Assembly (NCBI GenBank): GCA_045660565.1
Contig: JAZRDX010000006.1
Location: 1-36,505 of the forward strand
DNA: 36,505 nucleotides
Source of the DNA: SIG673 sp045660565
GTDB lineage: Bacteria; Bacillota; Clostridia; Oscillospirales; CAG-272
Direction: 5' to 3'
Shown: positions 15,610 to 23,449 of the stretch, in pieces
Layout: each line of letters starts with the position of its first letter
How positions within the stretch are numbered: position 1 is the stretch's first letter
Notes under the pieces: model-generated
Databases searched by the model: none
Seen by the model: only the letters and a program-made list of their open reading frames with translations
What the model was told of the DNA's origin: nothing
Program-made: the position numbers and the translations under genes

Positions 15610-18408
15610 ATGTCTCTTGAAGATACCATTTTAAAAGCAAAAAGATTTGGCGGTGGCCCGTGGGCTGATCGTATTTACGCAGAGCTTGGCTACGCCGCGG
15701 CTGTTTCAAGCGCAAACGGCAGAATCTACGACGAGCTTGTAGAAAAGGCGGCAAATACTCTTATCGATGAAGCCACCAAGGTAGGAGGAGTCGTTACCGC
15801 TGACGCGGCAAAGGCGGCAGAGGCTGTACTTATGCCCATATCCGAAAAGGCAAAGTCATATAAGGTTCACTGCATCTCTCACGCTCATATCGATATGAAC
15901 TGGATGTGGGGCTTTCAGGAGACCGCTTCGGTTACGGTAGACACCTTCCGCACCGTTCTCGACCTTATGAAGGAATTCCCGAAGCTTACCTTTGCTCAGT
16001 CTCAGGCATCTACGTACAAAATAATCGAGGAGTACGCTCCCGAAATGTTAGAGGAAATTAAGGAGCGCGTTCACGAAGGTCGCTGGGAGGTCTCCGCTTC
16101 CACATGGGTTGAGACTGATAAGAATATGCCGAGCGGTGAATCGCTTTCCCGTCATATCCTTTATACCAAAAAGTACCTTTCAAAGCTTCTTGACATTCCC
16201 GCAGAGTCCCTTCAGCTTGATTTTGAGCCGGACACCTTCGGACACAATATATCCGTTCCCGAAATCTGCGCAAAGGGCGGCGTTAAGTATTACTACCACT
16301 GCCGCGGAACACGCAACGACGAGTTTATCTACCGTTGGCGTGCCCGTTCGGGAGCAGAGCTTCTCGTATGGCGCGAGCCCGAGTGGTACAACTACGACAT
16401 AAATCCCGAGATGTTCCGCAAGGTTCCGCAGCTCTGCGAGCGCTACGGAATATCCGATTTCCTTTCCGTTTACGGAGTCGGCGACCACGGCGGCGGACCG
16501 ACCAGACGCGACGTTGAGCGCCTTATTACGATAGGCTCGTGGCCTATAATGCCTAATGTTGTATTCAGCACCTACGGAGCGTTCTACGCCGAGCTTGAAA
16601 AGAACCGCGAAAAATTCCCCATTGTCGAGGGTGAGCTTAACTTTGTCTTCACCGGCTGCTACACCACGCAGACACGTATCAAGATGTCTAACCGTATCGC
16701 GGAAGCGAGAATGTACGAGTCCGAGGCGATAAATACCCTTTCGGGAGTTCTCGCAGACGGTCCCCGTTACACCGAAAGCTACGGCAAGGCATGGGAGCAG
16801 ATACTCTTTAATCACTTCCACGACATTCTTCCCGGCTCCGGTGTAATTGATACCCGTGAGTACGCGCTCGGCTCCTTCCAGAGAGCTATGGCGGCTATCC
16901 AGACCAACGCAAACCTTTCTATGCGCAGACTTGCCGAGGCTATCGACACATCTGCGTTTGACTGCGGAGTCGCGCACAACACCCGTTCAGAGGGTGCCGC
17001 TGTTGGATTTAACACCGAACAGTCAAAGAACTTCAGATTCCCGCAGACCGAAAGAGGAGCTGGCAAAAAGCGTATATTCCACCTCTTCAACAGCACCCAG
17101 TACGACTTTGACGGCATTGCCGAGATCACCGCTTGGGACTGGCTGTTCAACGCCGCTCGTGCGGAGTTTACAGACACCGACGGAAACGTAACTGCGTCAA
17201 AATGCCTTATAGACCAGGCGGGCTATTGGGGACACTATTATAAAACGTTTGCGGTTAAAGTACACGTTCCCGCTTTCGGATACGCAACGTATATCCTTGA
17301 CGAAAAAGGCGCGCCCGATTATGTAGCACCTGTACGTTGTAAATACGAGCAGCAGGACATCTACACCGACAACGATATCGTTATGGAAAACGATAAGATG
17401 CGCGTAACCTTCGACCACGCAACGATGGAGATCATATCTCTCTTCGACAAAGAAATCGGAGAGGACCTTGCGTATAACGGAGGCACGTTCAGACTTATCC
17501 ACGAAAACAGAGTCCACGGTATGACGTCCTGGAGAGTAGGCGACAAGATGCTGGTCGAAAACCTTAACCAGACGAAAGACGTTATCGTTAACAAGATAGA
17601 CCTCGGTGCTATGCGCAAGAGCATAACGTATTCGCTTAGCTTCGGTGAGCGTTCGAATATGAGCGTTACCGTATCGCTTGACAACGGAAGCAAGATGCTT
17701 GATTATAACGTTTCGGTTGACTTCCACGAGGTTGGAAAAGCGACCTCCATGCCACAGCTTAACTTTATCACTCCCGTATCCTACGGTGTCAGCGCATACC
17801 GCTACGACGTACCCTTCGGAACGCTTGACCGTAAGGACATTAACCACGACGTACCGGCTAACTCCTACGCCGCGGCAATTTCCGACAAGGGAGAGAACTC
17901 CCCCGCGGTTATGCTTGTAACCGACACAAAATACGGCTTCAGAGGAACGGAGAACTCGCTTGCGGTAACACTTATCCGTGCGTCTGTCGATCCCGATCCG
18001 TATCCGGAATACGGCAAGCACAATATCCGCATAGGCGTTGGAATAATAGATACTCCCACTACTTACAATTTAAACAAGGAAGCCGCGAAATTCGTACACC
18101 CCATCGCCGTTTGTTCTGCGCGCGCAGGAAAAGGAACGCTTCCGACAAGCGGTCAGCTTGTTAAGATAAACGGAGACGTTTTCGTAAGCGCCGTTAAGAC
18201 CGCGGAAAACGGAGACGGAATTATAGTACGTCTTTCCGATATAAGCGGTAAGGGCGGAGACGTTACGCTCGATTTCTGCAAGGCGGTTAAATCAGCCTAC
18301 GAGACCGATCTTAACGAAAACGTTACGGCAGAGCTTAAGGCAGACGGAAACGTCGTTACGGCTAACGTAGAGGCTTACGGCATAAAGACGGTTCTGGTTA
18401 AATTCTGA
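15610..18408 (+). CDS. Glycoside hydrolase family 38 alpha-mannosidase
   Basis: A 932-residue enzyme that hydrolyses alpha-mannosidic bonds. The zinc-binding HxHxD motif of GH38 is at His91-Ala-His93-Ile-Asp95 followed by MNWMW. The nucleophile candidate is Asp208 in DFEPDTFGHN, and the conserved HFHDILPGSG lies near residue 400. The middle helical domain and C-terminal beta domains follow the usual order (DKEIGEDLAYNGG, YDVPFGTLDR, FRGTENSLAVTLIRAS, HNIRIGVGI). No signal peptide, so it acts in the cytosol on imported glycans. The start at 15610 is preferred to the in-frame ATG at 15592 because AAAGGAA lies between them, 8 bases before 15610. It has its own promoter; no clear terminator follows. 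Confidence 0.95.
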   Translation: MSLEDTILKAKRFGGGPWADRIYAELGYAAAVSSANGRIYDELVEKAANTLIDEATKVGGVVTADAAKAAEAVLMPISEKAKSYKVHCISHAHIDMNWMWGFQETASVTVDTFRTVLDLMKEFPKLTFAQSQASTYKIIEEYAPEMLEEIKERVHEGRWEVSASTWVETDKNMPSGESLSRHILYTKKYLSKLLDIPAESLQLDFEPDTFGHNISVPEICAKGGVKYYYHCRGTRNDEFIYRWRARSGAELLVWREPEWYNYDINPEMFRKVPQLCERYGISDFLSVYGVGDHGGGPTRRDVERLITIGSWPIMPNVVFSTYGAFYAELEKNREKFPIVEGELNFVFTGCYTTQTRIKMSNRIAEARMYESEAINTLSGVLADGPRYTESYGKAWEQILFNHFHDILPGSGVIDTREYALGSFQRAMAAIQTNANLSMRRLAEAIDTSAFDCGVAHNTRSEGAAVGFNTEQSKNFRFPQTERGAGKKRIFHLFNSTQYDFDGIAEITAWDWLFNAARAEFTDTDGNVTASKCLIDQAGYWGHYYKTFAVKVHVPAFGYATYILDEKGAPDYVAPVRCKYEQQDIYTDNDIVMENDKMRVTFDHATMEIISLFDKEIGEDLAYNGGTFRLIHENRVHGMTSWRVGDKMLVENLNQTKDVIVNKIDLGAMRKSITYSLSFGERSNMSVTVSLDNGSKMLDYNVSVDFHEVGKATSMPQLNFITPVSYGVSAYRYDVPFGTLDRKDINHDVPANSYAAAISDKGENSPAVMLVTDTKYGFRGTENSLAVTLIRASVDPDPYPEYGKHNIRIGVGIIDTPTTYNLNKEAAKFVHPIAVCSARAGKGTLPTSGQLVKINGDVFVSAVKTAENGDGIIVRLSDISGKGGDVTLDFCKAVKSAYETDLNENVTAELKADGNVVTANVEAYGIKTVLVKF

Positions 18409-18492
18409 TTTTCACGCAAAATAATATTGGGGCCGATTGGCGAAACGATATTGCAGAGCTTATAATTTTTTAAAATAATATTATAAAAAATG

Positions 18493-18521
18493 TTGACAAA
18501 TGTGAAAATTTATGGCATACT
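18493..18521 (+). promoter_or_regulatory. Promoter for the DUF2752 gene pair
   Basis: Exact TTGACA (18493-18498), 17 bases, CATACT (18516-18521). A second -10-like TATAAT lies at 18522-18527 but with a 23-base spacing. Confidence 0.6.
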
Positions 18522-18530
18522 TATAATTAG

Positions 18531-18552
18531 TGTAATAAAACATTTTATTACA
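18531..18552. promoter_or_regulatory. Perfect palindrome at the transcription start, probable operator
   Basis: Arms TGTAATAAAA (18531-18540) and TTTTATTACA (18543-18552) are perfect inverted repeats with a 2-base centre, placed just downstream of the promoter at 18493. Position and symmetry suit a repressor operator. The following T7 run means a weak terminator-like hairpin is the alternative. Confidence 0.5.
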
Positions 18553-18645
18553 TTTTTTTGAAGTATACGTTTTTTCACGCTGTATTCCGACAAAAAGCAA
18601 CAATTTTTTAACTACCTTCGTTAATAAATAACGAAATATGAAAAA

Positions 18646-19038
18646 ATGAGGAAAGAAAATTTGGGGTCAGAAAATGAAAACCGTCTGCGCTCTTTAAAAA
18701 ACAGGCAGATAACGCTTATACTCCGTAATAGGCTTTTCACTCTCGCTTACTTCGGTATTATTATTTTTCTGATTGCCACAGGTGATTACATTTGCTTGTT
18801 TTACAGGCTTTTTGACATTCCCTGCGCAGGCTGTGGAATGACCAGAGCATATACGGCACTATTAAAGCTTGATATTAAAAGCGCGATAGAATATCATTAT
18901 CTCTTTCCGATACCTGCTTTTTGGGCAATATATCTGATATTCCGAAAGCATTTAAGACCTAATAAAAGGCTTGAGAATATTATGGTATGTATTTCAATCG
19001 CATTATTTATTATGCGTTGGATTATGATTTTGTTTTAA
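18646..19038 (+). CDS. DUF2752 small membrane protein
   Basis: A 130-residue membrane protein. The hallmark of DUF2752 is present: IPCAGCGMTRAYTALLKLD, two Cys two residues apart followed by GMTRA, then an amphipathic stretch with Tyr/His before the next helix. Three hydrophobic segments are visible (about residues 31-50, 82-99 and 111-129). The first ~25 residues are charged. The function of the family is unknown. The start is uncertain: ATG at 18646 has a poor RBS, whereas AGGAAAG within it would serve a TTG start at 18661. It is followed 27 bases later by another small membrane protein, and both share a promoter with a palindromic operator-like site. Confidence 0.82.
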   Translation: MRKENLGSENENRLRSLKNRQITLILRNRLFTLAYFGIIIFLIATGDYICLFYRLFDIPCAGCGMTRAYTALLKLDIKSAIEYHYLFPIPAFWAIYLIFRKHLRPNKRLENIMVCISIALFIMRWIMILF

Positions 19039-19065
19039 AAATTTTTTAATAAAAGGGAGAAAAAA

Positions 19066-19467
19066 ATGGATAAGAATTTCACAATGAACGTTTCGGAGAA
19101 CTTTGACTTAGATAAATTTGCTGCGGAAATCACCAACATGTATCAAGCAAAGGGCTTCCAGGTTCGCGCTGTAAAAATGAATGATTCGATAAAGCTTGTT
19201 TTCGATAAAGGTTGCGGCGGTATCAATACGCTTTTAGGTCTTGGTCTTGGTATAAGTGCCACTGTTATGTTCACCGGAAGCGACAAAACCACTGTGTCTG
19301 TTATTTTCAGCGATCCCGAATGGACCAGCAAAATACTTGGTCTTGTAGTAGGTTGGTTCTGCTGCCTTATACCTTTCATTACAGCTATAATGGGCGCGCT
19401 TAATCAATCTTCTCTTCCCAACGAGATCAGCAACGACATGCAGATGCTCGCTGCAAGCATGAGATAA
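19066..19467 (+). CDS. Small membrane protein of unknown function, partner of the DUF2752 gene
   Basis: A 133-residue protein I do not recognise. Residues 1-50 are soluble and helical-beta (FDLDKFAAEITNMYQAKGFQVRAVKMNDSIKLVFDK), followed by a Gly-rich hydrophobic stretch (GINTLLGLGLGISATVMF), a short beta-like part and one clear membrane helix (LGLVVGWFCCLIPFITAIMGAL, about 91-112). The C-terminal tail is amphipathic and Met-rich. The N-terminal pattern resembles small domains that read a protein or lipid surface, but that is only an impression. GGGAG lies before the ATG. It ends at a strong shared terminator. Confidence 0.8.
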   Translation: MDKNFTMNVSENFDLDKFAAEITNMYQAKGFQVRAVKMNDSIKLVFDKGCGGINTLLGLGLGISATVMFTGSDKTTVSVIFSDPEWTSKILGLVVGWFCCLIPFITAIMGALNQSSLPNEISNDMQMLAASMR

Positions 19468-19490
19468 CTACATAAAAACCTATAAACAAA

Positions 19491-19530
19491 AAAATATCCG
19501 ATGGGCTTTCATCGGATATTTTTTTATTTA
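19491..19530. terminator. Bidirectional rho-independent terminator
   Basis: A 13-bp perfect stem (19491-19503 with 19510-19522; AAAATATCCGATG and its complement), 6-base loop, A tract on one side and T tract on the other, between convergent genes. Confidence 0.93.
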
Positions 19531-19538
19531 GTTTTATT

Positions 19539-21620
19539 TTAAAGATTTTCAAGAGCTACACACATAGCGTACGCGACGTAGGACGCAAAGCCGTGGTCAA
19601 GACTTGCCGTAGGTGTTCTGAGCTCCCAAAGTGTTCCCGTTTTATCGGCCATAGCACCGAAGAAGCCCTCAACTTCGTCAAGGAGAAGTCTGTACTGCTT
19701 TGCCTGAAGCAGTGCTTTTATTCTCATATAAAGACCTATAAACGCATTGATAGGCTCAACCGTTCTGCCTGCATCCTTACAGCCTGAAAGGAAATGCTTT
19801 TTATATTCCGCGAACCTTTTTTCGTCAAGGTCGATATTTCCAAAGGCATACGCGTAGTACTGGCAAATCTCCGAAACGTTACCCGTGTTTTTAAGAATAC
19901 CATCCCCGTCTCTTACCGCGTTATCGATAAACAGCTCACCGTCAAAGGAAAGCTCGGCTGTCTTTTCTCTTACCCTTTTTGCTTTAATTTTATAAGACTC
20001 CTTTCCGTACAGCTCCGCCGCCGCGTCAAGCGTTGCGGCATAAAGGAAGTTTGTCGGATAGTTTACGTTTCTTGTCCAGTCATTAGCTTTCGACCATTCA
20101 ACGAAGTTCCAGCTTGGGAGGTCCTCAAGAAGTCCGTCCTCGTTTTCAAAGGTTTCAAGATAATCGATAAGCAGCTCGACCGACTGACGGAACTTCTCGC
20201 GGTCCGTCCCCGTATTTCTCTCGGTAATATGTTCCTTAAGCTCAAGCACGTACCACATACACCACTGGGGAATATGCTCGGTGCCGCCGCCAATGTCTCT
20301 TACGTGAATATCTGCGGGGAAGCTCATCGGAACGAGTCCTCTCGGAAGCTCGGGCGAGGTGCAAAACGCGAAGTTTTCGAGGAAATCCTCCTCTACCGGT
20401 ACCTCTCCGAAGAAATACTGCTCGGCGTAAGCGGTAAAATAGGAATCGCAAAGCCAGCCAGCGCGCTCACGCGAGGGGCAGTCGGTGTAAATATCCACCG
20501 CATTATGAGCAAAGGTTCTTTTCGCAGCATTATATATATCGTTATGCTTTTTATTCGGAAATTCCTTGATTTTAGCCTTACTCATGTCGTGCTCGTACGT
20601 TTTTACACCGAACGAGGAAAGGCTTAAAGCTCCGCTCTTCACCATTACAATCGCAAATCTCATAGTGTACGGCTCAAAGCTTAAAAATTCACCGCTAAAT
20701 CCCTCTTTAAAAATACATTCAACGGCATTATGACAGCTTATTCCCGAAAAGTCGAATTTCTCGCCCTCAAAGTATTCGGAATACGCTATAACAACGTCGG
20801 ACTCTACCGCCGTTTTTCCGGTAAGACTGACAAACCCACATTCGATCTGCTTCATATCGAAAATAGCATACTCGCCTGCGTTAAGCGTCAGGGGCAGCGA
20901 AACGTTTTTTTCTTTTACGTTCTGCACTTGTCGCATTACGAAACGGAAAGGCTTACGCTCAATTTCGTCCTGCTTAAACTCACCCCAATATCTCGGTGCG
21001 TGATTCCACGAATGACGAATAGGTCTTTCCGGCTCCTTTCCGCTATCGGTAAATTCACCGTAGACAAATGCGCTTTTCGACAAAACGTCGTTGTAAAGCG
21101 GGTACGGTGCGCGTCTTTCAAGATATTTCGGCGTGTACTCGGTTATAACCGTCTCGCAAGGCTCTTCCACCCTTGTAAAGTCCCAGATCTCGGTAAAATG
21201 ACGCTGAATTGAATAGCGCTCAACCTTCTGCTCCTTCTCTCTCATAAGAGATGCGGAAAAGTCCCTTCCTGTATATGCGATAACCTCACCTCTGCGGCGG
21301 ATTTCGGCGGTAAGGAAGCCTTTTCCGAGGCAGGTCGAGAGAGCGCGGCAGTTATACGCAACAACCTCTATACGGACGGTATTTTCCTCTCCTCGGTTAA
21401 ACCTTGACAGCGGAATAACGTCAACTCTGGCGTATCCCGACGCCGTTCTTGCGGGGCCGAACGCGACAAATTCACCGTTCACGTAAATGCGGTAGAAGGT
21501 ACACGCGGCAATATATATTTCAGCTCCTTCAAGCGAGCCGACCTTTTCCGTAAAAGCGGCGGCTACGTTAAGCTCATTTTCCTTGTCCTTAAGCCACACG
21601 GGTTCTGCATTTATAAACAT
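19539..21620 (-). CDS. Alpha-L-rhamnosidase-like six-hairpin glycosidase (GH78-like)
   Basis: A 693-residue enzyme of the bacterial alpha-L-rhamnosidase group. N-terminal beta domains include IYVNGEFVAFGPARTASGYARVD, the ligand-binding jelly roll seen in these enzymes. The catalytic alpha/alpha barrel starts with HNAVDIYTDCPSRERAGWLCDS, where Asp380, Glu385 and Asp392 correspond to the DCPxR-x-E-x-GW acid cluster. WCMWYVLELKEH and ELRTPTASLDHGFASYVAY follow at the end. The motif is one residue shorter than in textbook GH78 (RDERLGW), which marks a divergent clade. No signal peptide, so it acts on imported material, presumably removing terminal alpha-L-rhamnose. GGAGG lies 7 bases before the ATG. 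It is transcribed alone against the hydrolase cluster. Confidence 0.82.
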   Translation of the reverse strand: MFINAEPVWLKDKENELNVAAAFTEKVGSLEGAEIYIAACTFYRIYVNGEFVAFGPARTASGYARVDVIPLSRFNRGEENTVRIEVVAYNCRALSTCLGKGFLTAEIRRRGEVIAYTGRDFSASLMREKEQKVERYSIQRHFTEIWDFTRVEEPCETVITEYTPKYLERRAPYPLYNDVLSKSAFVYGEFTDSGKEPERPIRHSWNHAPRYWGEFKQDEIERKPFRFVMRQVQNVKEKNVSLPLTLNAGEYAIFDMKQIECGFVSLTGKTAVESDVVIAYSEYFEGEKFDFSGISCHNAVECIFKEGFSGEFLSFEPYTMRFAIVMVKSGALSLSSFGVKTYEHDMSKAKIKEFPNKKHNDIYNAAKRTFAHNAVDIYTDCPSRERAGWLCDSYFTAYAEQYFFGEVPVEEDFLENFAFCTSPELPRGLVPMSFPADIHVRDIGGGTEHIPQWCMWYVLELKEHITERNTGTDREKFRQSVELLIDYLETFENEDGLLEDLPSWNFVEWSKANDWTRNVNYPTNFLYAATLDAAAELYGKESYKIKAKRVREKTAELSFDGELFIDNAVRDGDGILKNTGNVSEICQYYAYAFGNIDLDEKRFAEYKKHFLSGCKDAGRTVEPINAFIGLYMRIKALLQAKQYRLLLDEVEGFFGAMADKTGTLWELRTPTASLDHGFASYVAYAMCVALENL

Positions 21621-21657
21621 AAAATCCTCCGTATATTTAAAGAGTTTATTTGATTAA

Positions 21658-21686
21658 AGTATAACATAGTTACCATTAAAAGTCAA
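21658..21686 (-). promoter_or_regulatory. Sigma-A promoter for the rhamnosidase-like gene
   Basis: Minus strand TTGACT (21686-21681), 17 bases, TATACT (21663-21658), about 38 bases before the ATG at 21620. Confidence 0.75.
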
Positions 21687-21750
21687 TAATTTTTTTAAAG
21701 CGTACTCTTTTTCTTTAACGTGTTTTTCGCTATCATTGAATTTTATAACA

Positions 21751-21797
21751 CGGTAATATAAGAACACGGGAGAGTAGCCCCCTCCCCTACGGATAAA
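21751..21797. repeat. GC-rich intergenic repeat, copy 1
   Basis: Starts CGGTAATATAAG and continues through CGGGAG...GCCCCCTCCCCTA to GGATAAA. It matches copy 2 at 21871-21920 over about 47 positions with small gaps. GGGAG/CTCCC inverted arms could fold into a hairpin. Confidence 0.7.
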
Positions 21798-21870
21798 TTC
21801 CCCTATCACACCTCTCCGCTCCCCCTGCCTCCGGGCAAGATAGTCAACTATGCAGACCACTTCGCGTTTG

Positions 21871-21920
21871 CGGTAATGAAGCAACAAAAACGGGAGGCAA
21901 GCCCCCTCCCCTAAGGGTAA
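21871..21920. repeat. GC-rich intergenic repeat, copy 2
   Basis: Starts CGGTAATGAAG and continues through ACGGGAGGCAAGCCCCCTCC to AAGGGTAAA. Arms GGGAGG and CCTCCC face each other. About 75 bases of CT-rich, non-coding DNA separate the two copies. Confidence 0.7.
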
Positions 21921-21957
21921 AACATAAAAAACCGCATAATTAATTTCCTCAACCCCA

Positions 21958-21986
21958 TTGACAAACAGATATTTTTGTGATATCAT
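21958..21986 (+). promoter_or_regulatory. Sigma-A promoter for the SPFH gene
   Basis: Exact TTGACA (21958-21963), 17 bases, TATCAT (21981-21986). Confidence 0.75.
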
Positions 21987-21993
21987 ATTGATA

Positions 21994-22011
21994 TCAGATA
22001 TTCGTATCTGA
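21994..22011 (+). other. 5'-end hairpin with TTCG tetraloop
   Basis: TCAGATA, TTCG loop, TATCTGA: a 7-bp perfect stem with the extra-stable UUCG loop type, lying at the predicted mRNA start of the SPFH gene. It probably stabilises the transcript or blocks 5' decay. Confidence 0.5.
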
Positions 22012-22038
22012 AAAATTATACATTGGAGGACTTTTCAT

Positions 22039-23064
22039 ATGCAAGAAAAGATCTTAGAAAACAAAAAACACGGTATGGCAGCACTTCTGCTTACCGTTCT
22101 TCTCCTTGCCGCAGCCTTGGCAGGAGTAATTTACGGCGGTATTCAAATGGAGACCACTAACTCAGGCGGTATCGGAAACGTGATATTTATCATTTCCATC
22201 ATAGTTCTGTGTATCGGCTGGGTTCCCTTCCTCGGGCTGCGTGTTCTTAAGCCGCAGGAGGCGCTTGTGCTTACCCTTTTCGGTAAATACGTCGGAACAA
22301 TAAAGGGCGACGGCTTCTTCTTTGTAAACCCTTTCTGTGTCAGCTTCAACCCTGCCGCGGAAACAAAGCTTAACCAAAGCGGAGACGTAAAAAGCGCGCC
22401 GACAGGACTTCTCGGAGCAGAGCTTAAAAAGGAGCTTGCGGTAGCGGTAAACAAAAAAATTTCTCTTAAGATCATGACTCTAAACAACAACAAGCAGAAG
22501 ATAAACGACTGTCTCGGCAACCCCGTTGAGATAGGTATAGCCGTTATGTGGAAGGTTACCGATACCGCAAAGGCTGTATTTAACGTTGACAACTTCAAGG
22601 AATACCTTTCTCTTCAGTGCGACAGCGCTCTGCGTAACGTTATAAAAATCTACCCCTACGACGTATCCCCTAACGTAGATACCACCGGAGACGGTATTGC
22701 CGACGACGGAAGCCTTCGCGGCTCCAGCGACGTCGTTGCGTCGAGAATCAAGGACGAAATTCAGGAAAGAGTAAACGAGGCGGGACTTGAAATAATCGAA
22801 GCGCGTATAACCTACCTCGCCTACGCGCCCGAAATCGCGGCGGTCATGCTTCAGCGTCAGCAGGCATCGGCAATTATTGACGCAAGAAGAATGATCGTTG
22901 ACGGCGCTGTCGGAATGGTCGAAATGGCTCTTGAAAGATTAAGCAGCGGCGGAATGGTAGAGCTTGACGAGGAAAGAAAAGCGGCTATGGTATCAAATCT
23001 TCTCGTTGTTCTCTGCGGAAACAAGGACGCTCAGCCGGTTGTAAATTCGGGTAACCTTTACTGA
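22039..23064 (+). CDS. SPFH/band-7 domain membrane protein
   Basis: A 341-residue protein of the stomatin/prohibitin/flotillin group. Two hydrophobic helices lie near the N-terminus (about residues 13-35 and 48-65), then the SPFH domain begins at GLRVLKPQEALVLTLFGKYVGTIKGDGFFFVNPF and runs through a beta-rich part (NPVEIGIAVMWKVTDTAKAVFNVD) to the helical ARITYLAYAPEIAAVMLQRQQASAIIDARRMIVDGAVGMVEMAL. These proteins oligomerise on membranes and organise lipid-protein domains or guard proteases. GGAGG precedes the ATG. The stop is one base before the start of a ribbon-helix-helix gene, so the two are translated together. Confidence 0.92.
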   Translation: MQEKILENKKHGMAALLLTVLLLAAALAGVIYGGIQMETTNSGGIGNVIFIISIIVLCIGWVPFLGLRVLKPQEALVLTLFGKYVGTIKGDGFFFVNPFCVSFNPAAETKLNQSGDVKSAPTGLLGAELKKELAVAVNKKISLKIMTLNNNKQKINDCLGNPVEIGIAVMWKVTDTAKAVFNVDNFKEYLSLQCDSALRNVIKIYPYDVSPNVDTTGDGIADDGSLRGSSDVVASRIKDEIQERVNEAGLEIIEARITYLAYAPEIAAVMLQRQQASAIIDARRMIVDGAVGMVEMALERLSSGGMVELDEERKAAMVSNLLVVLCGNKDAQPVVNSGNLY

Positions 23065-23065
23065 T

Positions 23066-23269
23066 ATGGCAGAAAATCAGATAAAAAAACAGATACCCTT
23101 ACGTCTCTCGCCTAAGCTATACAATGCGCTTGCGGCGTGGGCGGAGGACGACTTTCGCTCCATTAACGGACAGATAGAGTATCTTCTTTCGGAATGCGTC
23201 CGACAAAGAAAGAAGAACGGAAAATACGTTTCCGACGAAATCGACGTTCCGCCGGAGCTTGATATTTAA
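23066..23269 (+). CDS. Arc-like ribbon-helix-helix protein
   Basis: A 67-residue protein. IKKQIPLRLSPKLYNALAAWAEDDFRSINGQIEYLLSECVRQ matches the ribbon-helix-helix pattern: an N-terminal strand of alternating residues (K.IPLRL), helix A, the SxNGQIEYLL turn and helix B, as in the Arc family. A DNA-binding dimer is expected, but its role next to an SPFH protein may be to regulate that gene or to bind the SPFH protein itself. There is no good RBS; the start lies one base after the SPFH stop, so translation depends on coupling. The C-terminal tail is acidic. Confidence 0.85.
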   Translation: MAENQIKKQIPLRLSPKLYNALAAWAEDDFRSINGQIEYLLSECVRQRKKNGKYVSDEIDVPPELDI

Positions 23270-23276
23270 TAAATTT

Positions 23277-23308
23277 TCGGGAGAGGAAATCCTCTCCCGA
23301 TTTTTATT
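23277..23308 (+). terminator. Rho-independent terminator
   Basis: TCGGGAGAGGA (23277-23287) pairs with TCCTCTCCCGA (23290-23300), followed by TTTTTATTTG. Confidence 0.92.
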
Positions 23309-23391
23309 TGTTAAAAAAAGGCCACTGTTTTTGTTAATTCGCTTTGTGTAACACAGCTTCACTTTTGCAAGGGCGAAAACCTCACCAACAG

Positions 23392-23440
23392 AAAAAGAGC
23401 AGATATACAAGATTTATCGTCTTGCATATTTGCTCTTTTT
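23392..23440. terminator. Long imperfect hairpin, terminator for the large lipoprotein gene
   Basis: A stem of about 21 bp with two mismatches (23392-23412 with 23420-23440), A5 at one end and T5 at the other. It lies just past the stop of the minus-strand gene at 23450 and could act in both directions. Confidence 0.8.
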
Positions 23441-23449
23441 GGTTTTTAA

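Larger units (their letters stand above)
21621..22038. other. Long divergent intergenic region
   Basis: 418 bases without a credible gene. It holds the two outward promoters, the repeat pair at 21751 and 21871, and the leader hairpin at 21994. The remainder is pyrimidine-rich with no RBS-preceded frame. Confidence 0.7.

Noticed and set aside
19794..20627. Plus-strand 277-codon frame opposite the rhamnosidase-like gene
   Set aside because: The opposite strand carries the DCPSRERAGW catalytic motif and a proper RBS and promoter; this one has neither.
23066..23269. RHH protein as antitoxin of a toxin-antitoxin pair
   Set aside because: No small toxin gene lies beside it; its only partner is the SPFH gene, so a classical pair is not supported.
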